Shown here one piece after another: positions 1 to 8,196 of a stretch of 33,523 nt of DNA. The stretch is from Actinomycetes bacterium (lineage in GTDB: Bacteria; Actinomycetota; Acidimicrobiia; Acidimicrobiales; Ilumatobacteraceae): NCBI GenBank assembly GCA_025360105.1, contig JANYCT010000070.1:1-33523 (forward strand), read 5' to 3'. The notes under the pieces were generated by a model, which was given only the letters and a program-made list of their open reading frames with translations, was not told where the DNA came from and made no database searches. Positions within the stretch are counted from its first letter, which is position 1; each line of letters starts with the position of its first letter. The position numbers and the translations under genes are program-made.

Positions 1-163
1 TGCGGATCAAGGTGGTGAGACGGTTCCGCGACTCGATATAAGCGACGTCGTAGAGGACCTCACATCTCGGCTCAGCGGTCGCACTCGGCGACACGACGGC
101 CGGTACGGGCGCAGGATCTGGAGCAGGGACTGGAGCAGGGACTGGAGCAGGGAAATCAGACAT
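1..163 (-). CDS. DUF4389 domain protein, N-terminal part only (cut by window edge)
   Basis: The reading frame is open from an ATG at 161-163 to the left edge, so only about 54 residues are visible. They begin MSDFPAPVPAPVPAP and continue through a Pro/Ala/Val-rich linker to CEVLYDVAYIESRNRLTTLIR. The last part resembles the start of DUF4389, a membrane domain whose family begins with a short beta strand followed by an arginine-rich segment and a first helix (R-L-T-T-x-x-R). A clean GGAGG ribosome site sits five bases before the ATG (169-173 on the plus strand). The linker is encoded by a 12-bp tandem repeat at 118-153. No function is known for the family; the DUF4389 assignment is from memory of the motif and rests on few residues. 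Confidence 0.6.
   Translation of the reverse strand, partial: MSDFPAPVPAPVPAPDPAPVPAVVSPSATAEPRCEVLYDVAYIESRNRLTTLIR
118..153. repeat. 12-bp tandem repeat, three copies, coding PAPV linker
   Basis: Three consecutive copies of ctggagcaggga lie inside the DUF4389 gene. On the minus strand they encode the repeating Pro-Ala-Pro-Val linker. Such in-frame repeats can gain or lose units by slippage without breaking the gene. Confidence 0.85.
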
Positions 164-281
164 TCGCGCCTCCGTTTCCGTGACCACAACGGCCACGCTT
201 CGACGAACCCTATTCCACAGTCCCACCGCGCATGGTTGATGCATCGAACGCTCGAGTGCGGGGAGTGACAGAATCGCGCGG

Positions 282-1961
282 ATGCCTTCCCCTGGTCGAC
301 TCGCTCGCCTCTGCCCGAGGCCCCGCCATCTGGCCGAACTCGGCGGCGAGTTCGCACCGTCGCACCCCGTCGTGCGTCGCGTCACTGATCTCCCCGCGCA
401 GGGTTACCGACTCGTGGTCGACGCAGACGGCACGCGCATCGACGCCCGCGACGATGCGGGCGAGCACTACGGTCGGCTCACACTGGCGCAACTCGGCACG
501 CCGTCACCGGGGGTGATAATCGAGGACTGGCCCGACCTCGCAGTGCGCGGCGTGATGCTCGATGTCAGTCGCGATCGCGTCCCGACCATGCAGTCGTTGA
601 AGTTCCTCATAGAACGCCTCGCCGGCTGGAAGCTGAATCAGCTACAGCTCTATCTCGAGCACACCTTCGCGTACGACGGTCACAACGAGGTGTGGCAAAA
701 CGCCAGCCCATTCACCTCCGATGAGATCCGCGAGATCGACGCTTACTGCAAACCGCGTTACATCGAACTCGTCGCAAACCAAAACTGTTTGGGGCATGCC
801 GAGCGCTGGCTGCGCCACTCGCGCTATCGACCGCTCGCGCTCAGCCACACTGGATTCGACTTCATAGGTCTCCGCCGAGGACCAACCACACTTGACCCCT
901 CGAACCCTCTTGCGTTCCAATTCGTGGAGTCACTGTTGAACGAGCTGCTTCCGTGCTTCAGCATCCAACGGGTGAACATCGGCATGGACGAGCCGTGGGA
1001 GCTGCCAGCGGATCGCATCCACGATTACGTGGAGTGGATGCAGCGTCTCTGCGACCTCCCGATCCTGCGCGAACGCGAGGTAATCGTGTGGGGCGACATT
1101 CTCGCTCACCATCCCGGCGTTCTGGGCGAACTGCCCGACAACGTGGTCGTCGCCGACTGGGGTTACGAGGCCGACCATCCGTTCGACAGCCGCACCGCCA
1201 CCCTCGCCGCAGCGGGTCGCCAGCACTGGGTCTGCCCTGGAACATCGAGTTGGCAGAGCCTGCTCGGCAGGACCACCAACATGCGCGCCAACACCATCGG
1301 CGCGGCACGCGCTGCCGGCACCAGCGGCGCAACGGGACTGCTGATGACTGAGTGGGGTGATTGGGGGCACCATCAGCCCGCCGCAGTGAGCCTGCCCGGT
1401 TTTGCGTTCGGTGCCGCAATGTCATGGTGTAGTGCCACGAACTCGGACATCGATCTCGCCGAAGTCACCGACTCAGCGGCTGTCGCTCTTGGTGATGTCT
1501 ACCTCGCCACGGGAGCACAACGCCCGAACTGCTCTGCCTTCGTTCGCCACCTCTATCTCCCCCAAGCACGCGTGCGCCACATCACTCACGACGAACTTGA
1601 TGCCGCCCGCGCGTGTATCGATACCGGTATCCGCAAGCTCGAAGCGCGCACCGATGCCGATGCTGAAGAACTGCGCTGGGCCACTGACGTGGTGCGGCTT
1701 GCACTCGACGACGCAGAGGCTCGACTGCAGGGCGACGGCACCCTGGCATCGATCACTGCCGACCGTCGCGTCGGATTAGCCGACGCCGCACTCGATATCG
1801 AGACGCGCCACGCCGAGCTCTGGCCACGACGCTCTCGACCCGGCGGCCTCGCCGGGAGCCGACGGTGGTTCACGCGTCTGCGCGACGGATACGTGGCGGG
1901 CGCAGTGCCTACTCGTTGGCCGTACCCGGAAGTGGACCTCAGCGACGGAGAAGCCGAATGA
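282..1961 (+). CDS. Glycoside hydrolase family 20-like beta-N-acetylhexosaminidase
   Basis: A 559-residue protein predicted to remove terminal N-acetylhexosamine from glycans. Residues 10-75 look like the GH20 N-terminal alpha/beta domain (PRPRHL, GYRLVV, YGRLTLAQL). The catalytic barrel begins at RGVMLDVSRDRVPTM (89-103), and IGMDEPWEL carries the Asp-Glu pair (D236-E237) that GH20 enzymes use for substrate-assisted catalysis. Barrel-like motifs VVADWGYE and MTEWGDWGHH follow. No signal peptide is visible, so it probably acts on imported oligosaccharides in the cytoplasm. The ATG at 282 fits because the PRPR motif follows at once; there is no strong ribosome site, but an A/T-rich -10-like box (cagaat) lies seven bases before it. 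Its stop overlaps the next gene's ATG. The exact substrate is unknown. Confidence 0.78.
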   Translation: MPSPGRLARLCPRPRHLAELGGEFAPSHPVVRRVTDLPAQGYRLVVDADGTRIDARDDAGEHYGRLTLAQLGTPSPGVIIEDWPDLAVRGVMLDVSRDRVPTMQSLKFLIERLAGWKLNQLQLYLEHTFAYDGHNEVWQNASPFTSDEIREIDAYCKPRYIELVANQNCLGHAERWLRHSRYRPLALSHTGFDFIGLRRGPTTLDPSNPLAFQFVESLLNELLPCFSIQRVNIGMDEPWELPADRIHDYVEWMQRLCDLPILREREVIVWGDILAHHPGVLGELPDNVVVADWGYEADHPFDSRTATLAAAGRQHWVCPGTSSWQSLLGRTTNMRANTIGAARAAGTSGATGLLMTEWGDWGHHQPAAVSLPGFAFGAAMSWCSATNSDIDLAEVTDSAAVALGDVYLATGAQRPNCSAFVRHLYLPQARVRHITHDELDAARACIDTGIRKLEARTDADAEELRWATDVVRLALDDAEARLQGDGTLASITADRRVGLADAALDIETRHAELWPRRSRPGGLAGSRRWFTRLRDGYVAGAVPTRWPYPEVDLSDGEAE

Positions 1962-3010
1962 AACCAAATCTGCCCGGCACAATGCGAGCTGTGATGCTCA
2001 CCGGTCACGGCGGCTTTGACCAGCTCGAGTATCGCACCGACGTCGCCGTGCCGTCTGTCCGCGAAGGTGAAGTGCTCATACACATCGGCGCTGCCGGAAT
2101 CAACAACACCGATATCAACACTCGTATTGGCTGGTATACCGACAGCGTGTCCGAGGGCGACGACGCCGGATGGACCGGCGCGTCGTTTACCTTCCCCCGC
2201 ATCCAAGGCGCTGATGGGTGCGGCATCATCGTTGCAGTTGGCAACGGCGTGGCCACATCGCGGTTGGGCGAACGCGTGCTGATCGAACCGGTCTGGCGCG
2301 AGCCCCTCGGTTGGGCCCCCTTCGAGGCGTTGTACTTCGGCTCAGAGCGAGATGGCGCCTTTGCCGACTTTGCTGCGGTGCCGTCAGTGCATGCCCATCG
2401 CATCGACTGCACGCTCACCGACACGGAGCTGGCTTCGTTTCCCTGTGCCTACTCGGCCGCTGAGAACATGCTCAGCCGCGTGTCCCTCGGCGCCGGCGAG
2501 ACGGTGCTCATCACCGGCGCCTCGGGAGGCGTTGGCTCAGCCGCTGTTCAATTGGCCAAACGCCGAGCGTGTCGCGTGGTCGGCATAGCCGGGGCAACCA
2601 AGCTCGACGAACTCGCTTCGCTCGGGGCCGACTGGTGCATCGCGCGCGACGATGATCTGGTTGCAGCACTCGGACGCGATGCAGTTGACGTGGTCATCGA
2701 CGTCGTCGGGGGCCCACAGTGGCCGCAGCTGCTCGACGTGCTCCGGCGTGGCGGTCGATACGCCGTGGTCGGGGCGATCGCCGGACCCATCGTGCGACTC
2801 GATCTGCGCACGCTGTACCTGAAAGACATCAGCCTGCACGGATGCACGATTCTGGATCCACACGTCTTCGCCGATCTCGTTGGCTACATCGAACGTGGCG
2901 AGATCCGGCCGGTGGTGTCAGCCGTCTTCCCGATGAGCGACATCGTGACGGCGCAGGAACTGTTCCTGACCAAGGCTCTGCTCGGCAAGATCGTGCTCGT
3001 GCCGGGCTGA
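1958..3010 (+). CDS. MDR-superfamily alcohol dehydrogenase / quinone oxidoreductase
   Basis: A 350-residue NAD(P)-dependent oxidoreductase. The N-terminal GroES-like domain shows AGINNTDINTR and GADGCGIIVAVG; the Rossmann domain shows the nucleotide loop TGASGGVGSAAVQLAK, followed by DVVIDVVGG and GGRYAVVGAIAG. I do not see the usual four-cysteine structural zinc lobe, which favours the quinone-oxidoreductase branch over a classical zinc alcohol dehydrogenase. The start at 1958 overlaps the stop of the GH20 gene as ATGA, so the pair is probably translationally coupled. A longer frame opens upstream but lies inside the GH20 gene. The gene ends 12 bases from the convergent gene at 3022. The substrate cannot be read from the sequence. 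Confidence 0.8.
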   Translation: MKPNLPGTMRAVMLTGHGGFDQLEYRTDVAVPSVREGEVLIHIGAAGINNTDINTRIGWYTDSVSEGDDAGWTGASFTFPRIQGADGCGIIVAVGNGVATSRLGERVLIEPVWREPLGWAPFEALYFGSERDGAFADFAAVPSVHAHRIDCTLTDTELASFPCAYSAAENMLSRVSLGAGETVLITGASGGVGSAAVQLAKRRACRVVGIAGATKLDELASLGADWCIARDDDLVAALGRDAVDVVIDVVGGPQWPQLLDVLRRGGRYAVVGAIAGPIVRLDLRTLYLKDISLHGCTILDPHVFADLVGYIERGEIRPVVSAVFPMSDIVTAQELFLTKALLGKIVLVPG

Positions 3011-3021
3011 TCAGCGTTCTG

Positions 3022-4152
3022 TCAGACGCGTATACGTTCCAGCGCCGCCCGCGCCGAACAGTGACCAAGCAGTGCGGCACGAAGCATGACCGCAGCCGCC
3101 GCTTCGATCGCCGGATAGTCCTCCAACGGTGGAAACGTGAGCAGATCATCGACCACGGTGAGTCGCAGCAACTCCGCGCGCCTGGCATCCAAGGGGTGCC
3201 CCACCGGCATCGACACGTCGGCACGCACCGGCACCATTCCCGCAGCCGCGTCAACCATCGCTGCTCCTGCGGCGCTGAGATGTTGCAACAGCAACAAGCT
3301 CACCTGCACATCGGATGCATCGAGGGGTATCGCCCACGCGTGGCAGCCGGCGTAAACATGGCGCCTCCCGTTCGCGCCAATGGGATATCGCACCACCCGT
3401 GCCCGGTCGCGTAATCCCTGCTCCGCTGCGAGCAGACCGTAGTAACCCGGCCAGTCGCCTACGACTGCCACCTCACGGGCTCGAAACGCGGCTGACACTT
3501 CGTCGAAGTACCACGCGTCGGCAATCATCTGGGGTGGCGTGAGACCAGGCGAGGTGCTCACTTCCATCAACCACTCCAATGCCATGACCGCGGCCGATGA
3601 TGTGAAGTCGGCGCGTCCGCCTTCATCAAAGAGATGCCCGCCGAACGCGGCGGTGAGCTCATAGAACGTTCCGAACAGCCCCGAGTCACGCGTAGGGAAC
3701 GCGTATCCGGCACTCCCGGAAGCTGCAGCGGTGCGGGCCAATGATTCGTGGAGGTGCTGCCACGATTCGGGTATCCACCCATCGGGAACGAAGTCGCGGT
3801 TCACGAAGAGAAGGCGCGCATCGATGTTGCGCGGCAGACACTTCAGCGCTCCACGAACGCGACACAGTTCGACCGCCGCAGGTTGCAACACCGCCAACTC
3901 GGCAGTGTCGATGAGATCGTCGAGCGACCACAGCCAGTGCGCCTGTGCGGGCACGTACTTCGAATGCGTCGACACCAGGTCGTAGGCGGCTCCGCCGTGC
4001 AGAGCCGTCGCCAGATGAGCGTTGAGCGCAACGTGATCGCTGCGGAACGCGACCTGCACCTCGACCCCGTGTTCGGCGGCGAACGACTCGAACACGGCAT
4101 TTACATGGTCGTACTGGGCGCCACCGATCACGGCGATACGAAGCGGCCTCAT
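3022..4152 (-). CDS. Extracellular solute-binding family 1-like protein without signal peptide
   Basis: A 376-residue protein with the fold signature of family 1 (sugar) binding proteins of ABC importers: IAVIGGAQYDHVNAVFESF, then DLVSTHSKYVPAQA, LPRNIDARLLFVNRDF, DSGLFGTFYELTAAFGGHLFD and a late HAWAIPLDAS. Unlike normal members it starts directly with MRPLRIAVIGG and has no secretion signal or lipobox, and no ABC permease or ATPase is adjacent. It may be a cytoplasmic sugar sensor or a displaced binding protein. It is transcribed away from the fucose operon. A TACTGT -10-like box lies six bases before its ATG (4159-4164 on the plus strand), and a 13-bp tandem repeat multiplies that box. The family call is reasonably sure; the role is inferred only. 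Confidence 0.72.
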   Translation of the reverse strand: MRPLRIAVIGGAQYDHVNAVFESFAAEHGVEVQVAFRSDHVALNAHLATALHGGAAYDLVSTHSKYVPAQAHWLWSLDDLIDTAELAVLQPAAVELCRVRGALKCLPRNIDARLLFVNRDFVPDGWIPESWQHLHESLARTAAASGSAGYAFPTRDSGLFGTFYELTAAFGGHLFDEGGRADFTSSAAVMALEWLMEVSTSPGLTPPQMIADAWYFDEVSAAFRAREVAVVGDWPGYYGLLAAEQGLRDRARVVRYPIGANGRRHVYAGCHAWAIPLDASDVQVSLLLLQHLSAAGAAMVDAAAGMVPVRADVSMPVGHPLDARRAELLRLTVVDDLLTFPPLEDYPAIEAAAAVMLRAALLGHCSARAALERIRV

Positions 4153-4215
4153 CGCCAGACAGTATCGCCAGCCAGTATCGCCAGCCAGTTACGCCAGCCA
4201 GTAACGTCAGCCGGG
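4151..4215. repeat. 13-bp tandem repeat spanning start codon and promoter region
   Basis: Five adjacent 13-bp units (atcgccagccagt and close variants) fill the gap between two divergent genes. The two middle units are identical; the first differs by one base and the last is degenerate. The first unit overlaps the start codon of the leftward gene. Read on the minus strand, each unit junction recreates a TACTGG-like -10 box. Confidence 0.9.
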
Positions 4216-4278
4216 GGTTGGGCCGATGGCCTACTTCGTTTCGACACGATTATGCGCCAAGAACAAATGGGGGCGTTG

Positions 4279-5040
4279 ATGACCGAATCAGTTCAGAGTT
4301 CAGCGTCGCGGGTGGTGGTCGTCACCGGCGCTGCATCGGGCATTGGACTCGCCACAGCACGACGATTCGCCGCTACGGGCGACACGGTGGTGATGCTCGA
4401 TGTCGACGCAGAGCGACTCGGCCGCGAAGCTGCTGTGCTCGGCGCGCTATCGTTTGTGGTCGACGTGCGCAACGGCGAATCCATCACCGCCACGTTCACC
4501 GCCATTGCTGCGCAGGTCGGCAGTGTGGATGTGCTCGTGAACAACGCCGGCATCGGCGTTGCCGCAGATCTGCTCTCGTCCACTTGGGACGATTGGCAAC
4601 GCACCTTCGACGTGAATGTGCATTCCATGTTCCACACCTGTCGGGCGGTGCTGCCTGGCATGCTCGATCGCGGCGCCGGCATCATCGTCAACACGGCGAG
4701 CGTCGCCGGGCTCGTGGGAATCCGCGACCGCGCAGCGTATTGCACATCGAAGTCGGCGGTCATCGGGTTCACGCGCACGCTCACCGCCGACTACGCCCAT
4801 CGCGGCATTCGCGCCAACGCCGTCTGCCCCGGCACAGTGGCAACCGAGTGGATCGGCAAGATCCTCGCCACCGCCGAGGACCCTGTGGCGAAACGGCTGT
4901 CGATGGAACAGCGTCAACTCGACGGCCAGATGGGCCGGCCCGAGGAAGTTGCTGCGGCGATTTGGTTCCTGGCGTCGCCCGACGGACGATTTGCGAATGG
5001 TTCGGCGATGGTGATCGACGGCGGATGGACTGCGATGTGA
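4279..5040 (+). CDS. SDR dehydrogenase, probable 2-keto-3-deoxy-L-fuconate dehydrogenase
   Basis: A 253-residue classical short-chain dehydrogenase: cofactor loop TGAASGIG (16-23), NNAG (88-91), catalytic S141, Y154 and K158, and a C-terminal IDGGW typical of the family. An aspartate after strand two (MLDVD) favours NAD over NADP. The segment PGTVATEW and the following MGRPEEVA resemble 2-keto-3-deoxy-L-fuconate 4-dehydrogenases. It heads an operon whose next three genes fit L-fucose oxidation, which supports oxidation of the C4 hydroxyl of 2-keto-3-deoxy-L-fuconate; a sugar 1-dehydrogenase is the main alternative. The ATG at 4279 is chosen because a GGGGG ribosome site stands five bases before it; ATGs at 4252 and 4267 are in frame but worse placed. 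Confidence 0.72.
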   Translation: MTESVQSSASRVVVVTGAASGIGLATARRFAATGDTVVMLDVDAERLGREAAVLGALSFVVDVRNGESITATFTAIAAQVGSVDVLVNNAGIGVAADLLSSTWDDWQRTFDVNVHSMFHTCRAVLPGMLDRGAGIIVNTASVAGLVGIRDRAAYCTSKSAVIGFTRTLTADYAHRGIRANAVCPGTVATEWIGKILATAEDPVAKRLSMEQRQLDGQMGRPEEVAAAIWFLASPDGRFANGSAMVIDGGWTAM

Positions 5041-5975
5041 TTCCCCGTTACGGACTCGGTACGGCACCGCTCGGCGGTCTGTTCACCGAGGTTTCCGATC
5101 TCGACGCTGCCAGCACCGTGGCGGCCGCAATCGACTGCGGCATTCACTACTTCGACACGGCACCGCAGTATGGCCATGGTCTTGCTGAGACCCGCTTGGG
5201 GAGAGCACTCAAAGGCAGCGGGCTACATCGCAACGAGTTGTTCGTGTCCACCAAGGTGGGTCGCATTCTCGTGCCGGGCGTGGACCCGACCACTATCTTC
5301 CACGGCGTTCCCCCGCTGCGACCGCAATTCGACTTCTCGGTTGACGGTGTGCGCCGGTCTCTACACGACAGCATGACGCGCCTCGGGCTCGACTTCATCG
5401 ACATGGCCCTGATACACGATCCTGACGATCACGAAGCAGACGCGATGGCAATGGCCTTCCCAACACTCATCCGACTGCGCGACGAGGGACTCATCGGCGC
5501 GATCGGAGTCGGCATGAACAAGGTCGAAATGCTCACCCGCTTTGCCCAGCGTGCAGACGACATCGGCCTCGATGCCGTGCTGGTCGCGGGTCGTTGGACA
5601 CTGCTCGATCGCTTGGCCGGCGTGCCGGGCGGGCTGCTCGACATGTGTGCTCAACGTGGCGTGGGGGTGATCGTGGGGGGCGTGTTCAACAGTGGCCTGC
5701 TCGCCCGCCCGGAACCCGGCTCCACCTTCGACTACGGAACCGCATCGCCGCAGTTGGTTCACACTGCCGAGCGAATGGCCAGCGTGAGCCACGACTTCGG
5801 CGTGTCGCTCACGAGCGCAGCCCTACAGTTTCCTTGGCGGCATGCCGCGGTGTCGTCGGTGATCGTGGGCGCACGAACCGCCGCTGAGGTGCAAGCAAAC
5901 GCAGCGGCGCGGTCCATTGAGCTGCCCGATGCTCTGTGGCCCGCACTCGACGCTTGCATCGGTGACCTGGGGTGA
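5037..5975 (+). CDS. Aldo/keto reductase, probable L-fucose (D-threo-aldose) 1-dehydrogenase
   Basis: A 312-residue TIM-barrel oxidoreductase. The AKR tetrad is present as D40 and Y45 (YFDTAPQYGHG), K73 (VSTKVGR) and H127 (LIHDPDDH). The GTAPLGGL start and the HDPDDH motif are typical of the D-threo-aldose 1-dehydrogenase branch, which oxidises L-fucose to L-fuconolactone. The lactonase and L-fuconate dehydratase genes follow with 4-base overlaps, so this gene fits the first pathway step. GTG at 5037 overlaps the preceding stop as GTGA, like the other genes of the operon; an in-frame ATG at 5025 is an alternative start adding four residues. The reading frame stays open far upstream, but that part is the shadow of the SDR gene. 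Confidence 0.82.
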   Translation: MIPRYGLGTAPLGGLFTEVSDLDAASTVAAAIDCGIHYFDTAPQYGHGLAETRLGRALKGSGLHRNELFVSTKVGRILVPGVDPTTIFHGVPPLRPQFDFSVDGVRRSLHDSMTRLGLDFIDMALIHDPDDHEADAMAMAFPTLIRLRDEGLIGAIGVGMNKVEMLTRFAQRADDIGLDAVLVAGRWTLLDRLAGVPGGLLDMCAQRGVGVIVGGVFNSGLLARPEPGSTFDYGTASPQLVHTAERMASVSHDFGVSLTSAALQFPWRHAAVSSVIVGARTAAEVQANAAARSIELPDALWPALDACIGDLG

Positions 5976-6847
5976 TCCGAGTTGACGCACATCACCACCT
6001 GTGGGACCCATCGCGGTTCCACTATCCCTGGCTCAACGATGATCTTGCGGCGATCAACCGACCCTTCACCATGCATGACCTGAGGGCCGCAACCAGGGCG
6101 GCTGGAATAGACGCGACCATTGCCGTGCAGACACGCGCGGCGATCGACGAGACCATCGAGTTTCTCCAGAGTCCGGCTCCGGTTGCCGGTGTGGTCGGAT
6201 GGGTCGACCTCACAGCGCCCGATGTTGCCGACACAATCGATTCGCTCCGCAGTGGCCCCGGCGGACATCGCTTGGTCGGTATCCGCCATCAAGTTCACGA
6301 CGAAGCGGACCCCAACTGGCTCGATCGATCGGATGTCCGCCGCAGCATTCACGCAGTCGTCGCTGCAGGATTGCCCTATGACATCCTCGTGCGAACTCGC
6401 GAACTGGCGTCGGCCATCCGTCTTGTCCGGGACATCCCGCAGGGCCACTTCGTACTCGACCATCTCGCCAAACCACCCCTCACGCGTCGCGTCGACTCAC
6501 CCGAGATGGCAGCGTGGTCCAGCGCACTTCGCGATCTCGCGTCCCATCCGAATGTGGTGGCGAAGTTGTCGGGACTCATTTCCGAAGCGGAGTGGAGCAC
6601 CTGGTCCATCGACTCATTGCGACCCGCAGTACTCGTGGCGCTGGATGCGTTCGGGCCACATCGATTGATGTTCGGTTCAGATTGGCCGGTATGTCTTGTT
6701 GCCGCGTCCTATAGCGAGGTGCTCAATGCTGCAACAACATTGCTCGCCGAGCTGTCGGCCGATGAACTCGCAGCAGTGCTCGGCGTGAACGCGATCGCCA
6801 CCTACCACCTCGACATCGATCACCTCTCGACAGAAGGTCCACGATGA
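5972..6847 (+). CDS. Amidohydrolase family 2, probable L-fuconolactonase
   Basis: A 291-residue metal-dependent hydrolase that should open L-fucono-1,5-lactone to L-fuconate. The amidohydrolase HxH metal motif lies at the very start (VDAHHHLWD, H7 and H9). HFVLDHLAKP carries a further histidine, VAKLSGL follows, and MFGSDWPV near the C-terminus holds the catalytic aspartate. This arrangement is that of the lactonase group of COG3618. The GTG start overlaps the stop of the aldo/keto reductase gene as GTGA, and its own stop overlaps the dehydratase ATG. Pathway context makes the fuconolactonase reading likely; related lactonases for rhamnono- or galactonolactone exist. Confidence 0.84.
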   Translation: MIRVDAHHHLWDPSRFHYPWLNDDLAAINRPFTMHDLRAATRAAGIDATIAVQTRAAIDETIEFLQSPAPVAGVVGWVDLTAPDVADTIDSLRSGPGGHRLVGIRHQVHDEADPNWLDRSDVRRSIHAVVAAGLPYDILVRTRELASAIRLVRDIPQGHFVLDHLAKPPLTRRVDSPEMAAWSSALRDLASHPNVVAKLSGLISEAEWSTWSIDSLRPAVLVALDAFGPHRLMFGSDWPVCLVAASYSEVLNAATTLLAELSADELAAVLGVNAIATYHLDIDHLSTEGPR

Positions 6848-8145
6848 CTCGCATCACCGCGCTCACGACACGCGACATTCGCGCTCGCACATCCCGATTC
6901 CTTGACGGATCCGACGCCGCACACGCTGACCCTGACTACTCGGCCGCCTACGCGATCCTGAGCACCGACCATGTCGAAGGCCTGCAAGGCCAAGGCTTTA
7001 CCTTCACGATCGGCCGCGGCAACGAGTTGTGCTGCGCGGCGATCGATGCCATGTCGCGCCACGTCGTAGGCCGCGATCTCGATGAGATCACCGGCGACAT
7101 GGCAGGATTCTGGCGCAGCGTCACGAGCGACAGCCAGTTGCGCTGGCTTGGTCCCGAAAAGGGCGTCATCCACCTCGCGGTCGCAGCGCTGGTGAACGCG
7201 GTCTGGGATCTGTGGGCCAAAGAGCGTGGCGTGCCAGTGTGGCAACTGGTGTGTGAGATGACTCCCGAACAGTTCGTTGACTGCATCGACTTCCGATACC
7301 TTTCCGATGCGCTCACCCGCGAGGAAGCACTTGACATGCTTCGTGCCGCTGCACCCGGCAAGGCCGAACGCACGGCACAGCTCCACGCCGATGGGTACCC
7401 CGCCTACATCACGTCGGCCGGGTGGCTCGGCTATTCCGATGACAAGGTGCGCGAGCTCTGCCGACAGATGTACGTCGACGGCTGGCGCAGCTTCAAGACC
7501 AAGGTCGGCATCTCCGTGGCCGCCGATCGGCGCCGATGCGAAATCATGCGCGAAGAACTTGGCGATCATGTACAGCTGATGGTCGATGCCAACCAGGTCT
7601 GGGATGTACCCCAGGCCATCGAGTGGATGCGCCAGCTGGATGGCTTCAATCTCCGTTGGATCGAAGAACCCACCTCGCCCGACGACATAATCGGCCACGC
7701 GGAAATCCGTCGAGCGCTTGCCCCCCTCGGCATCGGAGTCGCCACTGGCGAGCATGTTGCGAACCGCGTCGTGTTCAAGCAGATGCTGCAGGCCGGCTCG
7801 ATCGACTACCTGCAAGCCGACGCCTGCCGTGTAGGGGGTCTGAACGAGGTACTTGCGATCCTGCTGCTCGCCGCAAAGTTCGACGTGCCCGTCTGCCCGC
7901 ATGCCGGCGGAATCGGGCTGTGCGAATATGTGCAGCACATTTCGGCCATCGACTTCATCGCCGTGAGCGCCCGCCTGAACGACCGCACCACCGAGTACGC
8001 GTCGCATCTGCACGAACACTTCCTCGACCCCGCCATTGTTCGCAACGGGCGCTACGTGATTCCGAGGATGCCGGGCTACTCCGCCGACCTGTTTCCCCAA
8101 TCTGTCGCGGCGCTCACGTTCCCCACCGGAAGCGAGTGGCAGTAG
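6844..8145 (+). CDS. fucD: L-fuconate dehydratase (enolase superfamily)
   Basis: A 433-residue enolase-superfamily enzyme that dehydrates L-fuconate to 2-keto-3-deoxy-L-fuconate. It matches the characterised Xanthomonas campestris enzyme, as I remember its sequence, along the whole length: TSRFLDGSDA, GRGNE, SQLRWLGPEKGVIHLA, IDFRYLSDALTR, SAGWLGYSD and CPHAGGIGLCEYVQH. The general-base motif KTK is K218-K220. Metal ligands are D248 (VDANQVWD), E274 (WIEEPTSPDD) and E303 (ATGEH), and the His-Asp dyad is H353 with D326. It is the last gene of the overlapping operon, and its ATG overlaps the preceding stop as ATGA. This is the firmest assignment in the operon and sets the pathway. Stop at 8143-8145. 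Confidence 0.93.
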   Translation: MTRITALTTRDIRARTSRFLDGSDAAHADPDYSAAYAILSTDHVEGLQGQGFTFTIGRGNELCCAAIDAMSRHVVGRDLDEITGDMAGFWRSVTSDSQLRWLGPEKGVIHLAVAALVNAVWDLWAKERGVPVWQLVCEMTPEQFVDCIDFRYLSDALTREEALDMLRAAAPGKAERTAQLHADGYPAYITSAGWLGYSDDKVRELCRQMYVDGWRSFKTKVGISVAADRRRCEIMREELGDHVQLMVDANQVWDVPQAIEWMRQLDGFNLRWIEEPTSPDDIIGHAEIRRALAPLGIGVATGEHVANRVVFKQMLQAGSIDYLQADACRVGGLNEVLAILLLAAKFDVPVCPHAGGIGLCEYVQHISAIDFIAVSARLNDRTTEYASHLHEHFLDPAIVRNGRYVIPRMPGYSADLFPQSVAALTFPTGSEWQ

Positions 8146-8158
8146 GACCCCTGTCACG

Positions 8159-8188
8159 CAGACAGCACCATCAATGCCGATCTACACT
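8159..8188 (+). promoter_or_regulatory. Putative promoter for the DUF4097-cyclase operon
   Basis: A cagaca -35-like box (8159-8164), an 18-base spacer and a tacact -10 box (8183-8188) lie just before the ATG at 8197. Transcription would begin at or next to the start codon, giving a leaderless message. Confidence 0.5.
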
Positions 8189-8196
8189 CCCAGCCA

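Noticed and set aside
4218-5036. Upstream extension of the aldo/keto reductase frame.
   Set aside because: It lies wholly over the SDR gene and is very Arg/His-rich, as expected of a shadow frame.
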